Of a stretch of 64,000 nt of DNA, positions 17,534 through 26,470 are shown one piece after another (the first letter of the stretch is position 1; each line of letters starts with the position of its first letter). The stretch is from an uncultured Prevotella sp. Its GTDB lineage: Bacteria > Bacteroidota > Bacteroidia > Bacteroidales > Bacteroidaceae. The DNA is taken from NCBI GenBank assembly GCA_937907705.1, contig CALCVP010000072.1, positions 62,001-126,000 of the forward strand, written 5' to 3'. The notes under the pieces are model-generated. The model was not told the DNA's origin. It was given only the letters and a program-made list of their open reading frames with translations, and searched no databases. Position numbers and translations under genes: made by a program.

Positions 17534-20143
17534 TTATTTGGCCATAAACTTTTTGCCGTTGCGTATGTATACGGTACCGTTAACAGTTTTGTTTATCGGC
17601 TGGCCTTGTAGGTTGTAGGTGTGTTTTGACATGACTGTTAAAGGTGTTGTAACGTGTTCTATGCCATCTGCCAGCCGTTGGTATTTGAATGTTATAGTGG
17701 CCATAATCTGCTTGTTTTTACCCTTTGAGTCTTCAGCAGAAGTTACGATGTTGGAGTTGTCAAAGGTCAGCCGTATTTGCTGTTTGGCTACCATTGGTTC
17801 TACTGTTGTGCTTTGCGCGGTCTGTTTTGCCGTTCCGCCGGGAAAGCAGAAAGGGGCAGTGAGCAGCGAGGTTTCGCTTCCGTCTACATATACACCAGTC
17901 ATGTAGATAGACCTGTCTGCAGTGGTAGAGGCATTGTTGCTGTATCCTTCGATGGTCATGGCGGTGATGGTGTAACCGCTGTTTACGCTAAACGCAATCT
18001 CGTTGTTGTTACCGGTGCGCATCTTTATGTAGCCGTTGGAGCTGCTGGTGGTTATTTCTCCGTTTTCGCCTGCGGTATAGCAGTTTCCCGTAACGGTGCC
18101 TTTGTCTTCAGCAGGCATCTTCAGCGTTTCTTCGCCCTCAGCAGGTACGGGTGCGGGTGCCACTTCCGGTGCATGGTTTTGCGTCTGTGTGGCGTATGCG
18201 GTACCGTCAATGCCTAAATAGTCGGGTAGGTAATAGCCCAGGTGAGGCGGCTGGTTGTAAGATGAATTTTGCCAAACTGCTCCCATGCGATACACGTGGT
18301 CCTCCATCAGGCAGGGCACTTTGTAGCGGGTAGGTTCGGGTGTTGAGTAAATCAAAATCTTGCAGGTAGGCGATGACCAGTCTGTTTCATGCTGAAACAT
18401 AACGAGCTCCTCGCGCCAGTCGCCCAGCAAGTCGGCCTGCAGACAGGGTGTAGCCTTGGTGGTGTTGCATGACATGGGCGAGCCATACTCGCTGAACTCT
18501 TGAAATGTGGTTATGCCTCTTGTTTCGGTGTTGTACACTCTGATGCGTGGCGCAGCCTTGTCTGTACCCGCATCGTAGCGCCCGTCAAAGGTTTGGTCAT
18601 AGGGGTCTCCAGTCCAGTATATGCGGAAGTTGGTGTCCGGTTTCTTCTTCAATACCACTTGACCTGTGGCACAGTCATGGATGTTTCCGTCTGCAGATGA
18701 CCAAAATTCATAGCCACGGTTGGCAGGAATAAAGTCTGCTGCCAGTCCGCGTCCATTGTCGGCAGAGCCTGTTGCCGACACTAACAGTTCGCCTGTGGCG
18801 GCATCGTGCACATCGTAGCCATAGGGCTTTTCCTCGTGTGGCATCATTATTTCCAGACCTGGACGGTCGGGTAGCAGGTCTGCCAAGTGGATAGCATCTC
18901 CATGTCCTAATCCGGTAGAGCAGAGCAGTTGTCCGTCATGGGCTATGGTAGCACTGCCTATGCAGATGTCATCGTAGCCGTCGTTGTTGACATCAGCCAC
19001 AGATATGCCGTGCACGCCCTGTCCAAAACTCGATTTTCCTGTGCCTTCATGCAGTGTGTTGCCTTGCGTGTCTACCACTGCCCATTTGTTTTCAAAACCT
19101 TTATGCAGCCAACGTGTGGAGAGTTGCTTGCCGTTCCAGTCTACAGCCCACAAGAAGCAGTTTTTGTAGTAGCCGCGTTGGAATATTGCAGTAGGCAATT
19201 TTTGCATGCCGTCAAGATATGCCACGCAGGCATTGAAGCGTTCGGCTCTATTGCTGTTGCTGTCGCCAAAGAACGAGTTGGCTTGCGTAGCGCCGGTAGG
19301 GAAGTCCACTCCCGAGCGGCTGGGCGAATACCATATCGTGTGCATGGCGGCTCCTGTCTCGCCGTTGAACACAGTGAGCAGTTCCTCGCCATCGGTTACG
19401 CGCCCCTTTGAATTGATGTACACCTTGCTGTTGTCGATAGCTTTGATGGTCTCGTCGCCAGCTTCTGTAGCATAGTTTTCGTTGCCGTCGGTGGTGCCGG
19501 CCGCCGTTTTGCAGAGCAGTTCGGCTTTGCCGTCTCCGTCAAGGTCGTAGACCACCAGCTGGGTAGTGTGGTTGCCGGAGCGCACATTGGGTCCGATGTT
19601 GATGTCGTGTTGCCACAGTGGTGTGCCGTCCATCTTGTAGGCCGAGATGATGCAGGGCGATGCATAGCCGTCTTTTCCGCTGTCGCGCTGGTTGTCAGGC
19701 AGCCATTTGAGTATCAGCTCATAATTGCCGTCTCCGTCAAGGTCGCCCACTGCCATGTCGTCAGGGCGGTAGCGTCCTGTAGTGTTGCCCGTTTTGATGG
19801 GGGCAGGGCGTTTTACGTCAAAGTTGGTAAACATGTTGTCCCAAGCTGTGGCTTGGCAGGTTTCGCCTGTAGAGCTTACCACTTTATACACATCGCCAGG
19901 CTTGCCGTTGGCATCCAGGTAGTTGGTTACGTTGTCAATGCCCGTGGCCAATTGGCTGTTGTTGCGGTAAACGCTGAATGTGGTGTTGGCTGCATCTGCG
20001 GTAAGTGCACGCCATGATACCAAGATACCTTGGCTGGTCTTCACTGCCACGGGCGCTCTGTTAAGCTTTTCTTTCACTTGTTGGGCTGAAGCAGACAAGG
20101 TCAAGCCTGCCAGCAGCGTAGCAAAAAGTACTTTTTTCCTCAT
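17534..20143 (-). CDS. Rhamnogalacturonan lyase, polysaccharide lyase family 11, secreted
   Basis: An 869-residue pectin-degrading lyase that cleaves the rhamnogalacturonan-I backbone. A signal peptide (MRKKVLFATLLAGLTLSASA) is followed by an N-terminal fibronectin-like domain (GILVSWRALTADAANTTFSV) and the PL11 eight-bladed propeller, whose blades carry Ca-binding loops such as DLDGDGNYEL, DLDGDGKAEL and DVNNDGYDDI. Family-typical stretches RYRPDDMAVGDLDG, GDWREELV and LMEDHVYRMGAVWQN are visible. After about residue 640 there is a beta-rich linker domain and a C-terminal TYNLQGQPI...IRNGKKFMAK sorting tail, so T9SS export is expected. No SusC/SusD pair or other pectinase is adjacent, making it an isolated pectin gene. 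Confidence 0.92.
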   Translation of the reverse strand: MRKKVLFATLLAGLTLSASAQQVKEKLNRAPVAVKTSQGILVSWRALTADAANTTFSVYRNNSQLATGIDNVTNYLDANGKPGDVYKVVSSTGETCQATAWDNMFTNFDVKRPAPIKTGNTTGRYRPDDMAVGDLDGDGNYELILKWLPDNQRDSGKDGYASPCIISAYKMDGTPLWQHDINIGPNVRSGNHTTQLVVYDLDGDGKAELLCKTAAGTTDGNENYATEAGDETIKAIDNSKVYINSKGRVTDGEELLTVFNGETGAAMHTIWYSPSRSGVDFPTGATQANSFFGDSNSNRAERFNACVAYLDGMQKLPTAIFQRGYYKNCFLWAVDWNGKQLSTRWLHKGFENKWAVVDTQGNTLHEGTGKSSFGQGVHGISVADVNNDGYDDICIGSATIAHDGQLLCSTGLGHGDAIHLADLLPDRPGLEIMMPHEEKPYGYDVHDAATGELLVSATGSADNGRGLAADFIPANRGYEFWSSADGNIHDCATGQVVLKKKPDTNFRIYWTGDPYDQTFDGRYDAGTDKAAPRIRVYNTETRGITTFQEFSEYGSPMSCNTTKATPCLQADLLGDWREELVMFQHETDWSSPTCKILIYSTPEPTRYKVPCLMEDHVYRMGAVWQNSSYNQPPHLGYYLPDYLGIDGTAYATQTQNHAPEVAPAPVPAEGEETLKMPAEDKGTVTGNCYTAGENGEITTSSSNGYIKMRTGNNNEIAFSVNSGYTITAMTIEGYSNNASTTADRSIYMTGVYVDGSETSLLTAPFCFPGGTAKQTAQSTTVEPMVAKQQIRLTFDNSNIVTSAEDSKGKNKQIMATITFKYQRLADGIEHVTTPLTVMSKHTYNLQGQPINKTVNGTVYIRNGKKFMAK

Positions 20144-20275
20144 TTGATAAATTGTGTTTTCTGATTTGTTGTAAGTTTGATAGCGTATTTATAATGTCCG
20201 GTTATACCGGTACTGTAAGTGTACAAGGCATGTTTTGCCAATGAGTTTGTTTTTCTGTGTTTTTCCAAGAGCATA

Positions 20276-20385
20276 GCAATCGGTTTCCAACAGCACTGCA
20301 ATCAGGATGCGATAGCAGTGCAATCACCCTGCGATTGCATAGCTATTGGAAACCGATTGCAGCGCTTTGGCAGCGCATGCACTGC
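20276..20385. repeat. 22-bp-pitch palindromic repeat array, GCAATC family (array 2)
   Basis: Units start at 20276, 20298, 20320, 20342 and 20364. GCAATC occurs at 20276, 20298 and 20320; GATTGC at 20333 and 20355. The outer 15-bp arms 20276-20290 and 20346-20360 are perfectly complementary, so the whole array can fold as one hairpin. Its last unit runs into the stop codon of the M18 aminopeptidase gene (minus strand, 20385-20387). A degenerate sixth unit may precede it at 20254. Confidence 0.85.
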
Positions 20386-21677
20386 TAAAGCTCGTAAAAC
20401 TTGGTAAAGGCTTGTATGCAATACTCATGGTCTGCCACTGATGCTGTCTCTCTTACAGAGTGCATGGCCAGCACAGGATTGCCCATGTCCACGCCCTTTA
20501 CAGGCAGCGATGAGGCTAATATGTTGCCTAAAGTGCTGCCTCCTGCCACATCGCTATGATTGACAAAGCGCTGGCAAGGCACTCCTGCCTGCTCGCAGAT
20601 GTCTGCAAATACGGCAGCCGACACGGCATCGCTGGCATACTTTTGTGCCGCATTGAACTTGATGACAGGGCCTCCGCCCAATACAGGATGATTGGTGGGG
20701 TCGTATTTCTCTGTGTAGTTGGGATGCCAAGCGTGGGCGTTGTCTGCCGAAATCATGAAGGCTTGCTCTACACTGCGGTAAAAGTCATCGGCTGTTCCGC
20801 CTTGTGCCAACGTCAGTCGCTCCAAGATAGAGGCCAAGAAGGGGCTGCCTGCTCCCTGCTTTGTCTGGCTGCCGGTCTCTTCATTGTCGAAAATAGCCAA
20901 TACCTGAGTGGTTTCGGGCACAGCATCGCTGGTGTTCAGCAGTGCTGTCAAGCCTGCATGCACCATGCTGAGGTCGTCTAAACGGCCTGCGGAAATCAGC
21001 TCCTTGTGCACACCAAAGGTGCAGGCAGGGGTAGTGTCGTACAGATACAGATCGAAATCAAGCACATCTTGTGCCTTTACATTTAACTCTGAGCAGATGA
21101 CATCCATCAAGAGTTGATTGCTTTCCAGTTCATTGTTGACGATGCCCAAGATGGGCAGCATATCCTTTTGGCGGCTAAGTTTTACGCCATCGTTTACCTG
21201 CCGGTTGAAGTGAATGGCTAAACTGCTGATTTGCAGCAGCGGTCTCTTTACGTGCAGTAGGCGTGTTTGCGGATGCATCACATCGCTTGAGCGCACAATT
21301 ACCCTGCCTGCCAAGCTCAGCGGACGGTCAAACCAGGTGCTCAGAATGGGACCGCCATATACCTCTGTGTTGAGTTTGGTAATGCCTCCCTCACAAAGCA
21401 TCTCGGCATGGGGCTTGATGCGGAAGGTAGGTGAGTCGCAGTGGGCGCATATCAAGTGGAAACCTGCCTCTGCCAAAGGGCGCTTTCCTATGCGTACCGC
21501 ATAGAGCGAAGAATCGTTTTTGGTAAAAAACAGCTGTTCGCCAGGCTGGGCGGAACGGATAGATTCTGTGGCATCCTTATGGGCAAAACCTACTTTTGTA
21601 AGCCTGTCTGCCAAGGTTCGCACCGCCAGAAAATTGACAGGCGAAGCATTTAAGAAGTCAATAAGGTCATTAATCAT
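20385..21677 (-). CDS. M18 family aminopeptidase
   Basis: A 430-residue cytosolic dinuclear-zinc aminopeptidase that removes acidic or neutral N-terminal residues from peptides. Metal- and catalysis-linked motifs are AHCDSPTFRIKP in the N-terminal third, FDNEETGSQTKQGAGS in the middle and VNHSDVAGGSTLGNI near the C-terminus, in the order expected for M18. Length matches bacterial ApeB-type enzymes. It is the last gene before a repeat array that touches its stop codon. A -7-like TATTTTTG at 21761-21768 on the minus strand may drive it. Confidence 0.92.
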   Translation of the reverse strand: MINDLIDFLNASPVNFLAVRTLADRLTKVGFAHKDATESIRSAQPGEQLFFTKNDSSLYAVRIGKRPLAEAGFHLICAHCDSPTFRIKPHAEMLCEGGITKLNTEVYGGPILSTWFDRPLSLAGRVIVRSSDVMHPQTRLLHVKRPLLQISSLAIHFNRQVNDGVKLSRQKDMLPILGIVNNELESNQLLMDVICSELNVKAQDVLDFDLYLYDTTPACTFGVHKELISAGRLDDLSMVHAGLTALLNTSDAVPETTQVLAIFDNEETGSQTKQGAGSPFLASILERLTLAQGGTADDFYRSVEQAFMISADNAHAWHPNYTEKYDPTNHPVLGGGPVIKFNAAQKYASDAVSAAVFADICEQAGVPCQRFVNHSDVAGGSTLGNILASSLPVKGVDMGNPVLAMHSVRETASVADHEYCIQAFTKFYEL

Positions 21678-21783
21678 AGTGATGTGTTATAAGTGTAGAA
21701 ACAAATAAAACTGCCTGTACCGCCTTTCAGTGCAAGGGGTACAAGTGAATGAATACTTCACAAAAATACATATTTTAATTCAT

Positions 21784-21871
21784 TACGGTGCCAATAAATG
21801 CCGAAAACTATGCAGTCGGAGTGAAAAAGCTGTGGAGAACGGCATGAAAAGCTATCCAAACGAATGGCAAA
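21784..21871. repeat. Degenerate 22-bp-pitch array (candidate array)
   Basis: Four A-rich-ended units start at 21784, 21806, 21828 and 21850. The unit at 21806 keeps TGCA-TCGG and a terminal AAAA in the same places as the GCAATC family; 21828 and 21850 share AGCT and a terminal AAA. It is weaker than the other arrays and could be a decayed copy. Confidence 0.45.
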
Positions 21872-21892
21872 GAGCACGAAGAAACAACAAAA

Positions 21893-21954
21893 AAGGCTGT
21901 TTGTCAAGCATCAAAAGCAGACCGTAGTCGTGCCGATACTTGTCAAACAGCCTT
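21893..21954 (-). terminator. Terminator downstream of the calycin/barrel/PCMD genes
   Basis: A 16-bp stem with one mismatch (21893-21908 with 21939-21954) and a 30-nt loop; reading leftward it is followed by T-rich sequence. Confidence 0.65.
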
Positions 21955-22027
21955 GTGGCAATATGCCTGTCAGCAGGTTACAGTGTCAATACAGAGTTGA
22001 CTTGGCAGCCTGCTGGGCAGGACAGAT

Positions 22028-23653
22028 TTATTTCTTGAGCATCTTGTAAGTCTTGCCGTCAGCAGTACGTACAATGTAGATACCGTGCTGCAAAGCACCA
22101 CTTATCTGGCGACCGCTGAGGTCATAGAATTTGGCATTGCCCAAAGTTTGGTTTTGCTTGATGCTGTTGATGCCGGTGGTAGCACCCTTGAAGTTGACAG
22201 TATAGTTGCTGCTGTTGTTCATGTCATCGGAAACAACAGTGATGTTCAGCTGAGCACCCGTCTCAGTTGATACAATATCCCAGCTTGCAAGGCTGTTGGC
22301 TCCGTCGGTAATCACATTAATGTCATCATTGGTCAGCTCGCCATCGTAGTTCACGTTGTATGAATAGGTGTCTTTGTTGAAGCCTTCCAGCTCCTTGCCT
22401 TTGATGGTAATGCCCTTTACTTTGTAGTTGTATACCAACTCCAAGTCGTCTACAAAGATAGAATCACTGTCTGAACCCTTGCCTGCATCGGCATTGGTAG
22501 AGATGGTAATCTGTAGGTTGCGTGGCTCAATATTGTTCTTCTGGCCGCGTGAGTAGTCAAAAGGTATTACCATTTGTTTCCACTCTCCGTTGGTAGAAGT
22601 TATCTTGGCGTTGCATGCCTGACCTACTACATGCTTGGCAAAAGCAGATTCACCGTTTTCGTCTAACGCACCTTCAGGGTCTTGGAAACGCTCGCCATCG
22701 GTCAGTACAGCATTGATAGTAGCGTATGGATGCGCCTCATTAGGTGTGCCTTGACCATATTTAATCCATACCTTCAGCGTGTCAGGACAGGTGTTCATAG
22801 GCACATAGAAGGGGTCACCATTGGCGTCCAAGTCAGAAGAGTCCACAGCAGACCAAGCATAGTTGTTGTCTACATCGGTAGCAGTAGTAGAGCCAGTGTT
22901 CATGCGGCCGGTAGTAATGGTACCGTTGGCAATGACAGGTTCACCTGTAGTCTCGTCGCTAATGCCTGTATTAAGGGCAATTACCTTTACGCTCTGCTTG
23001 CCTGTTGAGCCTGGGCGAACATCGTTGCTGATAAATGTGTGGGGCATCCAGCCTGCCAGATAAACCAGTACAGGATTGCCGGATGCGCTCATGAAAGAGT
23101 GCCAGTTGTTTGGTTCATCGCTCTCAACTTTATTGGAACCATACATGTCTACAGAGGCAGTGTGGAAAGCTTCGAAACCACTGTTGGGCACTTGTCCTAA
23201 CTGTTGGGCGTTTTGACCGATGAAAACCTTGATGGTCATGCCTGTGTTTGACTGGATGTTGAGCAGTGCAGAAAGTCTGTCTGACTTGATCTGACCGTTC
23301 AAGTAGATGTTTACAAGGCCTAAAGACGGACCTAACCATGTGCCGGCAGGCACGTTGGCATCGTCGCCTTCGGTAATGTTGACAGCTTCATTGTCTCTCA
23401 ACAGCGTGTAGAAACCGCAGGCAGTAGCGCCTACGTTCTTTACTGTTACATTGCCGATAGGCATTCCTTGGAAGTTGAAGTTAGCCAAAGAGAAGGTGTA
23501 ACTGCCATTGCCGTTGTCGTCAACGGTTACGTCGATGGGGTCGCAAGGCATTGGAATGCCGTTCAACTCTACCGTTAGTGGCTCCTTGTAGTTAGTGGCA
23601 GATGCTGCCAATGACATCAAAGCAGCGACTGCAAGTGTAAAAATCTTTTTCAT
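22028..23653 (-). CDS. Secreted calycin-like/PCMD multidomain protein with T9SS-like tail
   Basis: A 541-residue exported protein. A signal peptide (MKKIFTLAVAALMSLAASA) is followed by a calycin-like beta-barrel domain (about 20-145), then a segment like the PCMD putative carbohydrate-metabolism domain (about 155-410, GFEAFHTASVDMYG...NNWHSFMSASGN through DSIFVDDLELVYNYK), a cadherin-like beta-sandwich (about 412-490) and the sorting tail FYDLSGRQIS...DGKTYKMLKK. It is the last gene of a three-gene leftward unit with an outer-membrane barrel and a PCMD lipoprotein. Ligand unknown; binding of a glycan or small ligand at the cell surface is an inference from the domains. Confidence 0.78.
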   Translation of the reverse strand: MKKIFTLAVAALMSLAASATNYKEPLTVELNGIPMPCDPIDVTVDDNGNGSYTFSLANFNFQGMPIGNVTVKNVGATACGFYTLLRDNEAVNITEGDDANVPAGTWLGPSLGLVNIYLNGQIKSDRLSALLNIQSNTGMTIKVFIGQNAQQLGQVPNSGFEAFHTASVDMYGSNKVESDEPNNWHSFMSASGNPVLVYLAGWMPHTFISNDVRPGSTGKQSVKVIALNTGISDETTGEPVIANGTITTGRMNTGSTTATDVDNNYAWSAVDSSDLDANGDPFYVPMNTCPDTLKVWIKYGQGTPNEAHPYATINAVLTDGERFQDPEGALDENGESAFAKHVVGQACNAKITSTNGEWKQMVIPFDYSRGQKNNIEPRNLQITISTNADAGKGSDSDSIFVDDLELVYNYKVKGITIKGKELEGFNKDTYSYNVNYDGELTNDDINVITDGANSLASWDIVSTETGAQLNITVVSDDMNNSSNYTVNFKGATTGINSIKQNQTLGNAKFYDLSGRQISGALQHGIYIVRTADGKTYKMLKK

Positions 23654-23786
23654 ATTTTCCTTTCTTTATATAATGGTATATATTTTTTCTGAGTATCCTC
23701 TTGTGTGTGTGGCGTGCCCTTATTGCTCCTTTGCGGTAGCTGTTGATGGGCAAACAGCCGGTAAGCAGCGTTCTGCAGTGTGGCGT

Positions 23787-24539
23787 TTACTTCAGTTTGT
23801 AGGTCAGACCGATGGTACCATAGATAGGGTAAAGGGTCTGGTCCAGCGTGTGGAAGTCTGACTTGAAGAGTCCTGACAAGCCCCATGTCACGTTGGCATA
23901 GCAGCCCCAGCGCTTTGAAAAGTTCCAGTCTATGCCTCCACTGAGACCATACTGCCAGTGGCGCATGTCGGAAGAGAAGTTGTAGTCGCCCCGACTTGAA
24001 TCGTCGTTACCCAGCATTACCTTGGTGCCAGTGGGGTCTCCTTGCCTCAGGTAGCCGTTATAGGCATAGCCGCTGAACTGGTGTGAGAGTACATAACTGA
24101 TGTAAGGACCGAGCATGATGCGCACGCTTTTGCCGCAGTCGCAGGTCATCTGCACAGGCAGCGTAAGCATGTTCTCGTCTACTTGCGTAACAACATTGCC
24201 TGTAAAGCGGCCTTCCAGCTGGTCGCCCCCTTGTGTAAGTATCATGTGATAGTTCTTTACACGGGCATCCACCTTCATGTTCTTGTTCTCCATGTGCAGT
24301 CCTGCCATCAGTCCCCAGTGGCCGTTGAGCGGCTTGTAGACATCAAGCCCCAGCACAAGGTTAGGCTGTATGGTAAACTTGTTCATGCCTCTGATAGTGG
24401 CGGGCATATTGATAGGGGCTGTACCACCTATGTTTACACCCACACGGCCGTAGTAAACCGTGTTGTTGAGCAGTCCTTTTGCAAAGGCCATTCCTATGCT
24501 GCCAATGAGCATGAGGAGCAATACTGTATATCTTTTCAT
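23787..24539 (-). CDS. Outer-membrane beta-barrel protein (PorT-like)
   Basis: A 250-residue protein with signal peptide (MKRYTVLLLMLIGSIGMAFA), alternating amphipathic strands (YGRVGVNIGGTAPINMP, WGLMAGLHMENKNM, RIMLGPYISYVLSH, YGLSGGIDWNFSKRWG) and a final strand YGTIGLTYKLK ending in a hydrophobic-X-K pattern, as in small 8-10-strand outer-membrane barrels of Bacteroidota. It lies 5 bp after the PCMD lipoprotein gene, so the two are surely cotranscribed. A role in anchoring or passage for its neighbours is only inferred. Confidence 0.82.
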   Translation of the reverse strand: MKRYTVLLLMLIGSIGMAFAKGLLNNTVYYGRVGVNIGGTAPINMPATIRGMNKFTIQPNLVLGLDVYKPLNGHWGLMAGLHMENKNMKVDARVKNYHMILTQGGDQLEGRFTGNVVTQVDENMLTLPVQMTCDCGKSVRIMLGPYISYVLSHQFSGYAYNGYLRQGDPTGTKVMLGNDDSSRGDYNFSSDMRHWQYGLSGGIDWNFSKRWGCYANVTWGLSGLFKSDFHTLDQTLYPIYGTIGLTYKLK

Positions 24540-24544
24540 ACTGA

Positions 24545-25702
24545 TTATTCTTCTTTAGCGCAAACTATTCTCAGTTTGTCAAGTTCAAGTGTGCTGCCTA
24601 CCGCACCGTTAAAGTTGTCGCCATCGTAGCTGGATGTGCAGACAATGGCTATGTTGTAGCCAAAGTTGGTCAAGCGTTCCTCGTCGATGTCGGCACTATA
24701 TACAAAGTTGAGCTCAAACTTTGTCCAGTCAGCAGCAGGCTGCATGGTAGGCATTTCTGCCAGTGCTACCACATGCACATCGTGTTTCGGGTCTTCGCCT
24801 GTTAAGGTAAAGGCGTTGCCGTTGCTGTCAGTATTTTTGTAGAGTACGGCATATATGTCGCCATGGTCAGCCATGTTGGGCAGTGGGTTGCCGTCTTTGT
24901 CTTGGCATTGTGGCCCTGCCTGATACTTGTAATAGCCCACTACTTTTACCGGTTTCTGCGAGAAGCGCACGCCAAAGCGTGTGGCTTGCAGTGGTTGCAG
25001 AAGGGCTTTGGTGGCATCGAACTCACCCAAGAAGAGGTTGCCTGCCGCCAGCGATTTGTGCAGACGCACGCCCCAGTCTCCCGTACTGCGTGTTACGAGC
25101 TTGATGGCAGCCCCGTCATAGCCGTCAGGTTCAGGCACAGTGGGGTAGTTTTCGGGCTTGTTCTCGTCTGGCTTCATGGGTCGCATGGAATAGCCGGCAT
25201 TGGCTGTTGCCCAGTTATAGGAGGTGTTGTCGGCTGACTGCACGTCAGTCCACAGGTAATACTTTTGTGTCTTGGGGTCTAAATAATAGTTCTCAAAATC
25301 AAGATAGACCGAGTCTGTAACCGTGTGTGTAGTGATATTGACCGCCACTTGATAGTTGCGGTGCCACAGCTTGTCTTCAGAGGTAACGGTATAAGCTACA
25401 GGTCCTTGGCTAAAGTCCATGGGCTGTCCGCTGGCAGGGCTGATAGTGGCACCTGGCGTAAGGCGGAAGAAAGGTGCCAAGGCTGTGAGGTCAGTACCCT
25501 TGCGCACGCTGAAATCAATTCTGGTAGTGGTAGACACCACGTTGACCAGCGAGTCAGAGGGGTTGAAAAACATTGTTTCCGGATGGTCGGCATGCAGATA
25601 TGCCTGTTCGATATCACATTCGGCATTAAGCGGTTCGTCCTTAAAGCAGGAGGCAAGGATGCTGCATAATGCTATGATGGGTAACCATTTAAAGTATTTC
25701 AT
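24545..25702 (-). CDS. PCMD-domain lipoprotein
   Basis: A 385-residue lipoprotein whose signal peptide ends in ILASC, the lipidated Cys being followed by FKDE. After a beta-sandwich resembling DUF5018-type N-domains (about 25-130), the C-terminal two thirds match the PCMD putative carbohydrate-metabolism domain: VYLDFENYYLDPKTQKYYLWTD is split between an opening strand and a Trp-rich turn, then NWATANAGYSM, GYDGAAIKLVTRSTG and the closing LELDKLRIVC. It is first in the unit with the barrel and calycin/PCMD protein and probably sits on the outer membrane. Enzymatic activity is not established for this domain. Confidence 0.8.
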   Translation of the reverse strand: MKYFKWLPIIALCSILASCFKDEPLNAECDIEQAYLHADHPETMFFNPSDSLVNVVSTTTRIDFSVRKGTDLTALAPFFRLTPGATISPASGQPMDFSQGPVAYTVTSEDKLWHRNYQVAVNITTHTVTDSVYLDFENYYLDPKTQKYYLWTDVQSADNTSYNWATANAGYSMRPMKPDENKPENYPTVPEPDGYDGAAIKLVTRSTGDWGVRLHKSLAAGNLFLGEFDATKALLQPLQATRFGVRFSQKPVKVVGYYKYQAGPQCQDKDGNPLPNMADHGDIYAVLYKNTDSNGNAFTLTGEDPKHDVHVVALAEMPTMQPAADWTKFELNFVYSADIDEERLTNFGYNIAIVCTSSYDGDNFNGAVGSTLELDKLRIVCAKEE

Positions 25703-25928
25703 ACGCTAACTAATCTTTTTTGTCGTGGCATAACTGTTGTGCCATGTGTTGTTTTTCTACTGTTTGATGGGCTTTGTATTTTTTTGAAAAGGCCCAAATT
25801 CCCCCTGTGATTGTGCAAAAAATGATTCCTATACGCATGGGTTATAGGTATCAAGAGCTAAAAACAGGAAGGTAGTAACAAACAGGTTATAACAGATAGA
25901 CGCACAATAAACGCCTTAAATACAGTTG

Positions 25929-25960
25929 CAAAGTTACGCTAAATTTGGTTTTCATCCAAA
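25929..25960 (-). promoter_or_regulatory. Promoter for the PCMD lipoprotein operon
   Basis: On the minus strand, TTTG (25957-25960), a 20-bp spacer and TAACTTTG (25929-25936): an exact Bacteroidota consensus. The first start codon lies about 225 bp downstream, a long leader. Confidence 0.75.
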
Positions 25961-26165
25961 TAATATTGAGGTATCTGAGGGGTAAAAGGAAAAACTTTTT
26001 TGCTTTAATAGTTTTTTTTGCTACAATGATAGCAGATTTTACAGGATGAGACAAGGCATTGTCTGTGCGTAAAGTACGGATTGACAGTAGCTGGAAAGTG
26101 GGGTAAAGGCAAGTGTGGTTGCCTGTTGGCGGTATGCTGCCGCAGCGAGTCAAGGGCATAAAAAG

Positions 26166-26209
26166 CAAGAAAGACTTGACTTCATCCTTTTGAAGTCAAG
26201 TCTTTCTTG
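26166..26209 (-). terminator. tRNA-Tyr terminator
   Basis: A perfect 19-bp stem (26166-26184 with 26191-26209) and a 6-nt loop, immediately next to the 3' end of the tRNA. Confidence 0.9.
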
Positions 26210-26292
26210 TGGGCAAAGATGGATTCGAACCACCGAAGTCGAGAGACAGCAGATTTACAGTCTGCCCCATTTGGCCACTCTGGAATTTGCCC
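26210..26292 (-). tRNA. tRNA-Tyr (anticodon GTA)
   Basis: A class II tRNA of 83 nt with the acceptor strand GGGCAAA pairing TTTGCCC, anticodon stem-loop CAGACTGTAAATCTG, a long variable arm, and the T-arm GGTTCGAATCC. CCA is not encoded. The upstream -7 box is TACCTTTG on the minus strand (26310-26317). Confidence 0.95.
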
Positions 26293-26470
26293 ATTGGTTT
26301 TAACGGGTGCAAAGGTACGTATAATTTTTGTTTTAAAAGAATTTTTATTCTACTTTTTTATCGCTTTTCTTCATTTTTATGTGAGGCAGACATGGCTCTT
26401 ATATAATAAGGTGTTGCCTGTGTGTCATTTTGTGGCAGCTTGCATGTTTGACCACACACATGCAGCAGAA

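Larger units (their letters stand above)
25703..26209. other. 507-bp gap upstream of the PCMD operon
   Basis: It holds the PCMD-operon promoter (25929-25960) and the tRNA-Tyr terminator (26166-26209). The leader implied by that promoter is about 220 nt. The remaining sequence shows no gene; the 93-residue minus-strand ORF here overlaps the promoter and has no recognisable protein features. Confidence 0.55.
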
